Shown in pieces: positions 1 to 11,709 of a stretch of DNA of 64,000 nucleotides. Numbering within the stretch: the first letter of the stretch is position 1; every line of letters begins with the position of its first letter. Where the stretch lies: assembly GCA_037976565.1 (NCBI GenBank), contig CP137685.1:17457980-17521979 (forward strand), read 5' to 3'. The stretch comes from Mesocentrotus franciscanus. Taxonomy: Eukaryota > Echinodermata > Echinoidea > Camarodonta > Strongylocentrotidae. The notes under the pieces were generated by a model. It saw only the letters and a program-made list of their open reading frames with translations, did no database searches and was not told the DNA's origin. The translations under genes were made by a program, and so were the position numbers.

Positions 1-1200
1 ATTCCGTTGGAAGTTATATTATATCTAAATTCAGCAGTTCAAACCAGATGAATCCAAGAAATTATGCGATAAGGTAGAGCCCCAGAATCTCACGTACATC
101 GTATCAGTCGGCCGTTTTTTCCGTTGGCATTTGGCATTCATACAGCTGAATAAGTTGATCTAGGAAGAGGAAAGGTAAAAACAAAATCACGTTCATTGAT
201 TATATAGAGCTGATATTTCAACTTCTGCCATTTTCCCCTTAACCCTCAACTCTTTAAAAAGCGGCCAATTCTATAGCTCTTTTGAAGAGCGAAAATAAAA
301 AGTAAAGTAGCTTAAGAAGAGAGAGATTGCGACGCTGGTGCTGTTTTTAGAGAAGTTTACTCGTTTTTCTGATGGATCATACCTTCGTACTAGGCTCGTA
401 ATAATGAATGACGAAATTCCTATATAGGGGGTTCGCAATTCCGAAAATTCTATAGGGTTCACATTTCCGAACATTTGATACCTAAATCTAAATCAAAAAA
501 CTTGTAAAATCATCCTTTGGATAAAATATTAAGCGGGACCGGTCGCGTTTTATATTTCAGCAAAGTGGAGTGGAACTCATTGACTTGGTGGTATTAAGTT
601 CCACTGCCATGATTATCATTATGACTGAAAGGAGGTTTGTTACATAAAGGTACAGCACGTGATCTGTCTTTTAGTTGTTGTATCTCCGCTTAGAGCTAGA
701 AAGGCGCTAACTCGCATGACTCTACATAGAGAGTTAACGTTCTTCTAGCTCTCAGCGCAAATCTTACGCTGTGTCTTTTTCGGTTGACGTTCCAGGTGAG
801 CTCAATTCTCTTTGACATGAATTCAGAAAGAGGGGACGCTTGTAAAAACTAGATCAAGATTAGAATCAGCAGAAAAGAAATGTTCAGAGTAATGACTAAT
901 GTTGGTTAAAAAGAAATAGTTTGAGAGGTAAACATTTGTACAATAACTGTAAGGGAAGAGCATAACACATTAATGCTTCTTTAAAAAAAAAACGAAAGAA
1001 ACATACCCCCCCAAAACGCATTTAGAATTGATTACATTTATTACATTTTCTTTTTTGAGGGGGTCATATAGAACATGTTGCTTTGTAACTTGCTAAAAAT
1101 CAACGCTCCACGGATACAATTTTCTTAAAGTGGGATATTTATCAGTACCAACTGGGTCGATTAAAAAACTAGATGGAACTTCAACTGCGCGCAGTCGATG
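1..1200. other. Flank downstream of RET, no gene seen
   Basis: AT-rich single-copy-looking DNA. Both strands are broken by stops; the longest frame (271-474) has no recognisable domain. The only notable items are short A and C runs near 985-1010. Confidence 0.5.
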
Positions 1201-1941
1201 ATGCCTCCGCCATAGAAACCAAAATGGAAGCAATTTTTAAAATTCAAGTTTGATTGTAATCCATCTGTTGGTTCTAATGATAACGCGATCACGAGCTATT
1301 TTAGGATACATAATGAGCCCTGTGACCTTTGGCCTCATGACCCCCAAATCTAATCAGTTCATTGGCTCTGCAAGATACATACATGACCCAAGTTTGGCGG
1401 TAATCCATCAATCGGTTCTTGAGATAATGTGATCACAAGCTATTTTGCATACATAACGAGCCCTGTGACCTTTGACCTCGTGACCCCAAAGTCTAACCAG
1501 TTCATTAGCTCTGCAAGATACATACATAACCCAAGTTTGGCGGTAATCCATCAATCGGTTCTTGAGATAACACGATCACAAGCTTTGACCTTTGACCTCG
1601 TGACCCCAAAATCTAATCAGTTCATTAGCTCTGCAAGATACATACATGACCCAAGTTTGGCGGTAATCCATCAATCGGTTCTTGAGATAACGCGATCACG
1701 AGCTATTTTTGCATACATAATGAGCCTTGTGACCTTTGACCTTGGACCTCGTGACCCCAAAATCTAATCACTTCATTAGCTCTGCAAGATACATACATGA
1801 CCCGAGTTTGGCGGTAATCCATCAATTGGTTCTTGAGATAACGCGATCACGAGAACGGGACGTACGTACGGACGTACGTACGTACGGACGGACGGACAAC
1901 CAGAAAACATAATGCCTCCGGCTACGTTGTAGCGGAGGCAT
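1201..1941. mobile_element. Small inverted-repeat element built of about 4-5 tandem units
   Basis: Ends are a perfect 10-bp inverted repeat (ATGCCTCCGC at 1201, GCGGAGGCAT at 1932). The inside is a tandem array, 1250-1855, of about 145-bp units with one 120-bp and one 153-bp variant; each carries GTAATCCATCAATCGGTTC and a TGACCTTTGACC motif. After the array come ACGTACGTACGGACGG runs and a terminal hairpin at 1912-1941. The open frames at 1250-1767 are read through these repeats and are not genes. No target-site duplication could be fixed. Confidence 0.6.
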
Positions 1942-2245
1942 AAAAAATCTTTTGTGCGTGTCTGCAAAATCAAAGCTTTGTTGTTTTTTTTTTGGCGGGG
2001 GAGGTGGAGGAAAATAAGTGAAGCATGGCGACCCAACTGTCAGCTTTTAAACACGCCTGTATCGTATTATAGCAGCATTTGTCTTTACCCATTGCCTACG
2101 GGAACTGGGTCATTCCTATACTAAGCCTATGAGAGTGAGTCAATTCAGTAATCTATGAGTTTAATTCATCTCCACACGGTATTCATACAGCTGCAGCAAA
2201 GGGTTAACCCCATCCCCCACCCACCCACCCCCACACCCTCATGCT

Positions 2246-2428
2246 CTACAGTACAGACACTATGTACCAGAAAGAAGCAGTGTATGAAATCCCTCGGGGT
2301 TCACCGCTCTTCTCACCATCTCTGTTTTTCCGAAGGAGACAGCACTGCTCCTTGTGGCACTCCACCGCTTCCTCGTTCTCTTCGTCCGAGGAAAGGTCCC
2401 CGTTGATGTCCGATAGATCAAGGTATTC
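2246..2428 (-). CDS. ret: RET exon 19: C-terminal tail with Y-L-D-L motif and stop
   Basis: Acceptor CTTATCAG, phase 0, 60 codons and TAG. Begins E-Y-L-D-L-S, which corresponds to the RET phospholipase-C-gamma site (Tyr1015 in human), then an acidic stretch S-S-D-E-E-N-E-E similar to the vertebrate tail. A consensus donor (GATG then GTGAGA, about 2307-2313) lies inside, one base into a Gly codon, so splicing to a further exon below 2246 could give a second tail. No residue here clearly matches the vertebrate Tyr1062 docking site. I did not find a convincing polyadenylation signal within 500 bp. Confidence 0.85.
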   Translation of the reverse strand, partial: EYLDLSDINGDLSSDEENEEAVECHKEQCCLLRKNRDGEKSGEPRGISYTASFWYIVSVL

Positions 2429-2529
2429 CTGATAAGGACAACAATATTCATTTGATAATGAAAGGAAATTATTTTGCGAATAATCATGATGATCGATTAA
2501 AAGGCATAACTAATATATTGGTTTTATTT

Positions 2530-2730
2530 AATGTTCCTACACCTACTACTACTACTACTGCTATAATATAGTTTACCAATACAACTACTAGTAGTACTAT
2601 TACTGCCGCTATTGCCCCCGCTGCTGCTGCTACTACTACTCTTGCTACTACTAGTACTATTCATGTTGCTACTGTTGCTCAGGCTGCTGCTGCTACTACT
2701 ACTACTACTTCTCATCCTACTACGACTACG
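2530..2730. repeat. Degenerate trinucleotide (ACT/GCT) microsatellite
   Basis: Runs of ACT, GCT and TACTAC. Read on the minus strand it gives a serine-rich open frame, an artefact of the repeat. It lies in the last RET intron. Confidence 0.85.
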
Positions 2731-2929
2731 TACTTCTCTAAATAATTCAAATGCCACGACTAATTCGACTATTGCGACAACTATGTAGACAACGTAATGG
2801 AAACGCGACGACCAAAGCGACGGCTACCTTAATACTATACTACTACTAACAAACATGTGTTGTGGTTGAGTCGTGGAACTAACATCCTTAATTGATAAGG
2901 CAAGTATTAATACATAAGCCCAAATACGG

Positions 2930-3745
2930 TAATTTTAAGAGCTCGGGGTACAAATGGGGGTCTTATTGCATCTCATTGCTTAAGAGACAATATTCTTTTT
3001 TCTCCCAAAAAAATGCTCAACTACTCCCTTGCCATTTTGACAACAAAATTACGTTTATCGCTTTTCTTTCCTCCAGAATCTTCGAGAAAAAAAGAAGAAA
3101 AAAACAAACCAACCCTTAGCCCTTGTGGCCATAAAAAGTCATGTTGTTGTTATTTTTTCCTAATGGCCTTTTTGAGGGAAAACAAGCGTCATAAGTAACC
3201 TCATGGCATGTGAAGGCATCCAACGTGAGCAAATGGACTCGACTAGATATCCTTTCTTTGCGTAAATGTCCGATCAACCCATTGCATCCTTGGCCCCAAA
3301 GTCGTGTTTTGGGGGATTCTTCCAAAATTCAGCCTAACGCCATTTTGGGGGACATACATGGATCATATTCAAGCTTCTATCATGTCGGCAAGTCCTTTTT
3401 TTAGGAAATGGACATGACATGTCACCCCCCTCCCCCTCCTTATACTTGAGCCAAAGCCATTTCGTAGACAAACGGGTGTCACAATCAACATAATGACATG
3501 TGGTGAAATCCAGTTTAAGTCTGTTCAAAAGTTTGCGGAACTGATCCTTTGCCATTTCGGCCAAAAAGTGTTTTTCGAGATTTTTTAAAATTTTTGTTAA
3601 ACCCCAAAATGTGCATTAACGCCCCGGGGTGGAAGGAGGGGGATGTGGGCGAATGGGGTTCATCATCAATCTCTAGACATGTGAGAAGTTCATGGTGAGC
3701 AAATTGACTCAATATCATACTGATTTTATCTAACGAGTGTCAAGA
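2930..3745. repeat. Degenerate tandem repeat in the last RET intron
   Basis: Three diverged stretches share GGCATGTGA or GACATGTG followed by GTGAGCAAATGGACTC-like words (about 3205, 3495 and 3675) and T-rich GGCC-AAAAAG words, so an old repeat of roughly 200-280 bp is likely. No exon is seen. Confidence 0.4.
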
Positions 3746-3780
3746 ATGATTTGACCAGTAGAGAGAATAAATGTACTTGC

Positions 3781-3880
3781 CATTGTTTCTTCAAGCATTT
3801 TTTCGAACTGCAAACCGAGTTTCTCGAAAGAAGGCCGTTCTTGTGGATCATCCGACCAACAATGCTTCATTATTGAATAT
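3781..3880 (-). CDS. ret: RET exon 18: end of the kinase domain
   Basis: 100 nt, the length I recall for human exon 18. Acceptor CCGATGCAG, phase 2 in, phase 0 out. Encodes Y-S-I-M-K-H-C-W-S-D-D-P-Q-E-R-P-S-F, the C-W-x6-R-P motif of helix I, then L-E-E-T-M. The donor must be at 3780 to keep phase with the last exon; it is GCAAGT rather than GT, a consensus GC-AG donor (ATG then GCAAGT). Reading on instead gives 14 residues and a stop at 3730, and loses the Y-L-D-L exon. Confidence 0.94.
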
Positions 3881-4849
3881 CTGCATCGGAGACGGAAACA
3901 GTGAGTGATGACGAAAGAGGAAAAGAGAGGGGGTAAAAAAAAAAGATATATATAGAGAGAGAGAGAGTAAGAGGAGAGGGGTAGACCAAAGAGGAAAAAG
4001 CAATAATGAATATAAAAAACTCATCAAATCATTTTTTTGTATCTTAACATTATTTATAATGTATTGATTGACAAATCCACTATCTAACCAGATCTTATAT
4101 TTTACTATAGGCCTATATGACCATTCATTTAGCAAAAATAAGATGTCCAAATAAAGCTGGAATCAGACGAATTTTACACGAAGTGAAATAAAACATTTAA
4201 AGTCATTATATATTTTTCATGAATTCATTATTTGCTAAATAATAGGACAAAAGATTGCCAAATATTTTGAAGTTGCCCTCGTACATCGTTTTTGTGATAT
4301 TCACTAAATTATGACAATTATTTTCAATGTACATAAAGAACACTCAACATTTCCCCCATATGTTTACGCTCATTCTAAATGGGCTTTGTATAAAAAGTAA
4401 CACTCATTACTGTGTTTTATTTTGGTAGGCAGTGTTTACAGTGAAAAATTCAGCTTCAGTAATGAGAGGATAACAATCACTTATTTGATAATTGACTGAG
4501 TTCTGTTAACCCTTTTCTTGCTACAATATTTATCTCATATCTGCTATTTGTGTATTTTACAATTACATTGCTGTCATTGCCTTTAATTTTTCAAACATTT
4601 TTAAAATATTTTATTCACTTGAATGTAAAAATAAATAAGCATGCACGCGATTAAAAAAATGAACATCTGAAAGTTTCAAAGGGGAATGGATAAAGATCTT
4701 TATTTCCCTTGCATTACGAGTCAGGTCAATTTATGGAAGAATATTTTTAAAAAAATAACCCAACCCCAAATACATTTTTCAACAGTTACCGGAAGTATTT
4801 GACCAAAAAACCAAAATACACAAAATATAAGAAAAATCGAACCCACGGA

Positions 4850-5720
4850 GAGTGCTATTTTAGAAATGTCGTCGTCGTCCAAGATGGCCGCCAATACCTT
4901 AAAAGAGTAATAAATCATGATTTATTCATGTTGGAAATGTGATTTTAATGTGTATATACCTATGTTTGGGGGTCTAAGAATCCATTAATACTACCTACAA
5001 TAGGTTATGGCCACTAGAAACATGGAAGTCCAAAGTCGAAAGTGAGTTACTTTTGTCAGTAAAGCTGTAATCAGCAAGATCGAAAGTATGTTTTAGAGGT
5101 CAGGATATTCACTTTGCTTTGAATTAGCATTAAGATTTATAAGTAGCCTTATATACTCAAACCAATACCAAAGATGGCCGCCATTTTGTAATCAAAGGTG
5201 GCCGCCGAAGAATAAAATTAGCCATCCATCGTAACATATCCATTGTGCCATCAAAATGGCTCCTTATACCTCATTTTGGCTATAACTAATTACGTAGGTG
5301 TCTCTTATATTAGTGTCTTTTCATCGGTTTCACGGTTAAAAATACATTGAAACAAGATCCCGGTGGCCAACTTGGATTGCAAAATGGCGGCCATCTTTTG
5401 TATTGTTTTGAGTATAAGGCTACTTTAAAACTTTATGATGATTTAAAGCATACCAGAGAATATCATGATCTCTATAAAATACTTTTTAAGATTGCTAATG
5501 ATAGCTTTACAATAAATAAACTCACTCATTGATAGGAGACTGGCAGCCATTTTCGACGCCATCTTGGTGTTCCAGGTTTTCTTATGGCCATAACACAGTG
5601 TATGTAGTATGAATGGATTATTCGACCCCAAACCAAGGTATTGCCACCAACATCACATCTCGTAGATGGGTATATCATGATTTATGGCTTCTATCTTGGA
5701 CGCCATATTGAAAGTTACAA
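4850..5720. repeat. Degenerate repeats with AAGATGGCCGCCA cores
   Basis: The word AAGATGGC(C/G)GCCA or a close variant, on either strand, recurs near 4880, 5170, 5385, 5545 and 5695 within AT-rich DNA, with TATCATGATTTAT words nearby. This looks like decayed repeats in RET intron 17, not a gene. Confidence 0.45.
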
Positions 5721-6050
5721 TTTTCTGGGGGTCCGATTTTCTTCGATTTTTAGTATGTTGTTCCTGATGTTAGACACTGCCGGAAACCGTCGACTAAACC
5801 TTTTGTTGCAATTTCAAGGGGTCAACGTTATATTGACCTGACCATACGTTTTGTACTATGTATGTCTTTAATGAAGGTTGCATTGTTATATCAACATATA
5901 TCATAATCTCTGTCCTCTATGCTAGCAGACCCCGTCCTAAATACTGAATACATGAACCGAAAGCAGATAGAACGTTGGAGATCGTGATATATCATGATGA
6001 AACATTGTGAACGTGGGAAATATGTATTAATTACGGATCGAGGTACGAAC

Positions 6051-6147
6051 AATTCTTCACTGCACTCTTCTGGTCTATCCATCCTGTAGCCGTCCCGTAG
6101 TAGTTGGCACAGCCTCTCTGCAGTTACTCCAGGGTATGGAATGGCCC
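6051..6147 (-). CDS. ret: RET exon 17: kinase helices F-H
   Basis: 97 nt, acceptor TATAAACAG, donor GTTCGT, phase 1 in and phase 2 out. Encodes P-Y-P-G-V-T-A-E-R-L then G-Y-R-M-D-R-P-E-E-C-S-E-E, matching RET P-Y-P-G, G-x-R-M-x-R-P and C-S-E-E. The joint codon with exon 18 gives Leu (E-E-L-Y-S-I-M). Confidence 0.95.
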
Positions 6148-6499
6148 CTGTTTATAAACGGAGTAAAATAATTAACAATCAGAGCCAATAGTGATTTCCA
6201 ACTATCATTCTAAAGGAAAGTAACATTATATCACTATCCCTAGCTGTTTTGTATCTTGTACCTAATGACACATGGGCTCACGGTGTATGGTGAGGAGGAA
6301 GCTCAATCAAGCATGATCTTGAAATAGATACTTATGTGACTAGGGACAGCATTGCCCATTAAATCACATATAGTGCTGACTGTTTGTTAGTTTATCTCCT
6401 GATAAGATCGATTTAAGTAAGCTCATCTTCACATTGTTAAATTTTCTTTTTGATTGATACAAAGTTAGACTGATCTCTCTAAAACATTGGTATACTTAC

Positions 6500-6540
6500 C
6501 CATCGTTACGATCTCCCATAATAAAATACCGAATGACCAT
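6500..6540 (-). CDS. ret: RET exon 16: kinase helix F, first half of a split exon
   Basis: A 41-nt microexon, acceptor AATCTTGCAG, donor GTAAGT, phase 2 in and phase 1 out, encoding W-S-F-G-I-L-L-W-E-I-V-T-M. With the next exon (97 nt) it adds to 138 nt, the length I recall for the single human exon 17, so an intron has been gained here or lost in vertebrates. Confidence 0.95.
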
Positions 6541-7012
6541 CTGCAAGATTAATAATTATAGAGAAAAAGAAATAATAATACACGCAAACATGATAGAGAA
6601 AGAGAGGGAGAAAGTGCAAAGGGGGAAGTGTGTGTTAGGATGGGAGAGTGAGAAAGAGAGAGAGGGAGAGAGAGGGAGAGAGGAGGGATTGAACGATATA
6701 ATTATGCACGAATTCCAAATTCAATTTGAATTTATATAATCTTTCTAAAGCATAGAGAAATCAATTGTTAAGGTCTTGATTCATTATGCTGGAATTATTA
6801 TACGCCATGCTAAACCCCTTTTCTTAATAAATCAAGCCATTAAATAAAAACCCGTAATCATTCCACACACAAAGAACAACAGCAAGTGTAGTTCAGCTTT
6901 AAAATGGGCAACATCTTTGGCACATAGAGTCAGTTAAATACCTTAAACTAAAGATTAGCATGGAATTCGGGTACATGACTAAAATATGCGCCGTTAGAGT
7001 GATTATACTTAC

Positions 7013-7083
7013 ACATCACTTTTCACTGTAAACACGTTATCATAAAGGGCTTCCACAGCCATCCACTTCACTGGAAGTAATGA
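7013..7083 (-). CDS. ret: RET exon 15: substrate-binding P+1 loop
   Basis: 71 nt, the length I recall for human exon 16; acceptor CCCATCTCAG, donor GTAAGT, phase 0 in and phase 2 out. Encodes L-L-P-V-K-W-M-A-V-E-A-L-Y-D-N then V-K-S-D. The methionine of V-K-W-M-A corresponds to Met918 of human RET, where other kinases more often have proline-containing variants nearby. Confidence 0.97.
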
Positions 7084-7301
7084 CTGAGATGGGACAAAGA
7101 TCAAACGAGAATACAAAATCTATTGATCGTTTACATCTAGTCAGTACTATGGTGAAATAAGGTCAGGTCAGATGTGATTCACTTGCTATTATCACCATGT
7201 AACCTAGTACAAACTGCCACATGCCGAGAAGTCGGTGGCATAACCGTCTCTCTCACTCTATCAGAGGGAGGAGGGTGAGTGAGCAACATACAGTTTATTA
7301 A

Positions 7302-7758
7302 AGGGAGTGTAGCATGACAAGACTATGTGTCTTTCCCGTGGCCCTACTCGGGGCCAATCGGGTATAATACGACTACGGACGACGCGATCGCAGCATTCAC
7401 GTGCGTGCAACATACGCGAAACCGAAGCGTGAGGAGAACTTCGGTCTGTTTCGCGAACCCTAGCGCGCTGACCATGTACAGATTAAGTCGCTGACTACCG
7501 TTAATCAAGTGCATTCTTTTTTTTTTCAATGAGATTTTATTTTCTCCATTGCTTTTCACAAACAATAACAAAATAACAATAACAAACAATAACAAAATCA
7601 ATACATAAAATAATCTGCATGTTAATATTATTATTTAGAATATGATTTTACATTCCCATCTAAAAAATACAAATGAACTTTTACTATTTACATCAAATGC
7701 AGTTGTCCAAAAGAAGGCGTAGATGGCGTTAACCAGTATTTGCCATGCTACACTCCCT
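7302..7758. mobile_element. TTAA-flanked MITE (457 bp)
   Basis: Terminal inverted repeat AGGGAGTGTAGCATG at the left and CATGCTACACTCCCT at the right, bounded on both sides by TTAA (7298-7301 and 7759-7762), as produced by piggyBac-type insertion. No coding frame inside. Lies in RET intron 14. Confidence 0.72.
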
Positions 7759-8170
7759 TTAAACTATTGGTCTGGAACAGTCCATGGAGATACTATAACG
7801 GATCCTGTATAAGAATTATCACTATCCACTGCATGAAATGGGTTTCATGCCAGGAAAGAGAGACAACCTATGCGACCTTCATAGTAAGAGAACTTCCAGA
7901 TAAATTATGGGAATGAAAGGAAGATAGAGGGATGGAGATAGATAGATTGATAGAGATATAGAGAGATAGAGAGAATGTTCCTGTCTAAACGGATCTATAT
8001 AATTGATAAAGGTAACAAATTGTTTCTTCTTTCAATGTAAATTTAAGCTTTCATTAATTTAATATGAGGTTATCATGTTACTCTTTATATTTTCTGACCA
8101 TGTCAAACGTTTCTTATGCTTTCAAAATGTAAACATGTTCTACTTGACGAATCAAAATCACAATTTTTAC

Positions 8171-8293
8171 CTTGCTTTGTCTTTCGTACAGACCCCTTTC
8201 ATAGATATCACGAGTGAGACCAAAGTCGGAGATCTTCAACAGAAGACCCTCGGCTACAAGTACGTTACGAGCTGCTAAATCACGATGAACAAC
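8171..8293 (-). CDS. ret: RET exon 14: catalytic loop, DFG and activation loop
   Basis: 123 nt, identical to the length I recall for human exon 15; acceptor TTTTTACAG, donor GTAAAA, phase 0 both ends. Encodes [10 protein letters not shown] with the catalytic aspartate, I-S-D-F-G-L-T-R-D with the metal-binding aspartate, and the activation loop [11 protein letters not shown]. Both activation-loop tyrosines known in RET have a counterpart. Confidence 0.97.
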
Positions 8294-8905
8294 CTGTAAA
8301 AATCCATCATTAAATAGCTTTTAAAAACTTTATATTTGCCTTTTCATTTTCATTGTTAGCGGTCGAACACAGCTTTTGAAAAGCGATGACAAGCCAATAC
8401 TTCGAAAACGGTAAATAACGCTTAGTGATTATAAATAGCCCTCGTCATTCATATCGAGGCAGTGTGTACAATAGGCATGGATAAAATCAGATAAAATCAG
8501 ATATTTGTTGGGGAAAAAAAATGTTGTGGCATAATAATCTTTGAAAGTATTGATACCTTTCAAATAGCAAATGTTTGAAATGAATAATCCAAACCATTAT
8601 ATATCAACAACAGCTTGATTTTTTTCCAATGCCTTTTGTAAACACTGCCTCATATTGAACGGTGAGAGTTCTATATTCACTGTTTTTGAAGTAAATGCCT
8701 ATTAGCCATTTTCTCAATTTGTGTATGGCAGGTTTAATAATCGTTAACTAAGAATTGAGAAATAAAAAAAACAAACAGATTTGATAGGTGCTTTCCTTAA
8801 AATTCCTAGAAAGACCACAAAACATACATGGAATTTGGCACAAAACAATAGACATGAATATTGACGAAGTGATTACTCTCTGCAAGATAATGGATTTTGA
8901 TATAC

Positions 8906-8910
<5 letters not shown>

Positions 8911-8970
<60 letters not shown>
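8911..8970. repeat. (TA)n(TG)n microsatellite
   Basis: Alternating TA repeats followed by TG repeats; a Z-DNA-prone tract in RET intron 13. Confidence 0.95.
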
Positions 8971-8971
<1 letters not shown>

Positions 8972-9414
8972 TTCTGGTCTTGATGTATTACTAGATTTGT
9001 ACTAGAAACGGTCTTGAAAACTTTGGTATATATACATCCCATGATAAACACAATGTGGCTCAAGTAGATTATTTTTCTGGCATATAAATATTAAAAACTA
9101 TTCAATATCACTTGGTATTCTCATAGTAATATCAATCATGTTCAGATTACGTAATAGCATATTGTCTACACAGTTCAGATATTGACGAACAAAGCTATAG
9201 GAACTGCCTTGCGCTGACGCTTCGAAAGTTTTGATGATCATCATTCTTGTATTTTTGTTAGCATATTCACCTCTAATGGAATCCAACAATACAACAAATA
9301 TTTGGACTAAATGAGTCCACATAGGTTGTCGAATTGTAACGCTGTCATTTGTCTACACATCTTAACACTTTTCTAAGTAGTACAGTTTTCATATAATTTT
9401 CACTATTTCCTTAA

Positions 9415-9951
9415 AGGGAACCAAAATCTTCATCCTAAGTTACCTTTATTGTAAAATTTAAACGATTTGAATAAGATAAGTGAAAAATTGAACAAAATCA
9501 GGCAAGGTATAAGGAAGTTAAATCTAAAGAAATAACTTGTCACCAGAGGGCGATATTTAATTTGATGGCATCATTTGTGGACAACTCTCCATGCCTTCTA
9601 ATCATGGAATTTCATGTTTTTCCTTCTTTCTTGTGATTGAGATAATCTACTCCCCTGATAACAAAATATAGAATGCAGAATGATATTCTACTTCACATTT
9701 TATGAAGTCGGATATTGAACACAAATGAATACGAAGAAAATGAGAGAATTGTGAAATTCCATGATCAGAAGGCATGGAGAGATGTCCACAAATGATGTCA
9801 TCAAATTAAATATCGCCCTCTGGTGAAAAGTTATTTTTTTAGCTTTAAATTCCTCATACCTTGCCTGATTTTGTTCAATTTTTCACTAATCTTATTCAAA
9901 TCGTTTAAACTTTACAATAAAGGTAACTAAGGATGAAGGTTTTGGTTCCCT
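9415..9951. mobile_element. TTAA-flanked MITE with about 200-bp arms (537 bp)
   Basis: Left arm (9415-9620) and right arm (9745-9951) are inverted copies: AGGGAACCAAAATCTTCATC at the left matches the complement of the right end, and both contain CACCAGAGGGCGATATTTAA. TTAA flanks both ends (9411-9414, 9952-9955). The DNA could fold into a long hairpin. Non-coding. Confidence 0.82.
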
Positions 9952-10759
9952 TTAAAAAAATTTTTTTTAATCATTTAGCGATGTTTTGATGACGTCATAT
10001 CACGAGCTAATCCTGTGTAAGCAGACGAAGTCCTATAAGTAGTGGACATTTTTTTTCAGTACAATCATTTCTTAATGATAAGCTTTTGATTGATTATTAA
10101 CATGGACGTATTTCACACTTCACTATCTTAAAAAAGAAGTGATGTTGATACTAAAAACTACTTCGATTTATTTAAGGATAAAAGATCAATTAACAAAACA
10201 CTCAAATATCAGCCCACATCCGAATTTAAATTCCCGTCGAATAACAGAATCGATGGTGTTTGTTCCCTGATTGAAACGCTGCACATGCGTTGGTGTATGT
10301 AGATGAATGTACGGTGGCGTCTTGCTTAGAAGCCATAATGAAGCTACAATTGATTCCTTTATTCCTTTATTTATTTTGTTTTCTACAACGCTGTATTGTT
10401 ACATTAAAATAATACCCTGTGCGAAATTTACAGTGAAGCAGCAGATCAAACAGTTTCAATGACGCTGGTGAAATAAGAGAAATAAATGAACAGGATAACG
10501 ACGAAACCTATCCCGAAAATGTGTGTATTGTATTGGGACATGTTTGCTTATGCTAATTTGGTCTATTGAGTGAAGTCACAAATCTTGGCAGTGTTTGGAG
10601 AGCTCTTCAAGTGCGAAAGTTGTGTGGTATTTTACCGTTTTAAAATTGACAATAATCCTTACTTTGAATGTTTCCAAGCGAGGAATGTTGATAGCCTTGT
10701 TTGATCTAACCTTCCCTTACGAAATGTAACAAATTACATCAATAATCAAAATCGTTGCA

Positions 10760-11140
10760 CCTATACTTTAAAGGCATCGTTTAACAATGTTAAATCTGAG
10801 ATGCATGGCCCTACGTGTTATTAGTGTCTGTGATATGGTGTAATAATGAAGCCCTGAAAAAATGCGCTTCAAAATGAACATGAAGTGCCTCAAAAAAGTA
10901 AAAAAATCTTTGAGTGACCGGTTTTACCATACTCATTTTCCCCCAATAGACTGTAGTTTTATAAAAACCGTTAGGAAAACGAAAAATTTGATTTCGATTT
11001 CCAATCATAAATATCTTGATAATCAGACGGGCGATCGGCTTGTAAAAGTCAGGGGGTTCCTTACTGACCTAAATGTTTATAATTATCATTGCAGCATGAG
11101 CTCAATCCAGGATTTTTTCAGAATCTGAGACAAAGTGAAA
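10760..11140. repeat. Dispersed repeat, copy 1
   Basis: About 380 bp closely matching 22015-22410 in the same orientation (shared words AAATCTGAGATGCATGGCCC, ATGACCGGTTTTACCATACT or close variants, ATAAATATCTTGATAATCA). Starts TTTAAAGGCAT, so it may belong to the TTAA-flanked group, but a matching right end is not seen here. Confidence 0.7.
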
Positions 11141-11470
11141 TGAAGCTTCAACGCTAATATTCAAAAGTAGGTAGGGTAAATTATTGGAGTCTAGATATAT
11201 ACGTGTGGCCTACATTACGATAAAAGAATGCTGCCGAGTCTTTTCAATGCATGCAGGATGATGAATCAGGAAGGACTAAACAAGTAATTTGACTTTAGGG
11301 AAAAGAGTGTAAAAGAAAATGGAGAATAATGTCCAGTCTAATGGGTAAAGAACAAGGACACGTTTAACTATTTTTTTTACTTTAGACAATTGGTCGTCAT
11401 GGAGAAAAGTGCGCTTGTCCAATACGAAATTCTTACCTTCAGATAAGTCCATTTATTATTCTAAGCTTAC

Positions 11471-11709
11471 CTTCAGGGATGATATATAATGCATCCCTTT
11501 GCATATTTGCCAGGCGAATGAAGCTATTTCTTTGCATCCGACGTCATAGCGCTTTATAACATCTTTTCCCCGGGAAAGTCCGGGGATACCGGACGATTCG
11601 TCTGATGTGGAGTATTCAGTGTACAGCGCCTTCTTCCTGTTTAGCCTGAGGAACTCCCGAAGGCATCCATATTTGCAGTATTCGACAATCACACACATCT
11701 CGTAAGGGT
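11471..11709 (-). CDS. ret: RET exon 13: hinge, kinase insert and helices D-E
   Basis: 239 nt, donor GTAAGC, phase 1 in and phase 0 out. Encodes the hinge C-V-I-V-E-Y-C-K-Y-G-C-L-R-E-F-L, with the valine gatekeeper and the solvent-front glycine of RET, then a polar insert rich in Ser and Asp, then I-A-S-F-A-W-Q-I-C-K-G-M-H-Y. RET has F-A-W-Q-I and an insert at the same place. From memory the human exon 14 is 215 nt. The acceptor (GAAAG, 11710-11711) was chosen because the joint codon with exon 12 is Asp, giving P-K-D-P-Y-E. Confidence 0.93.
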
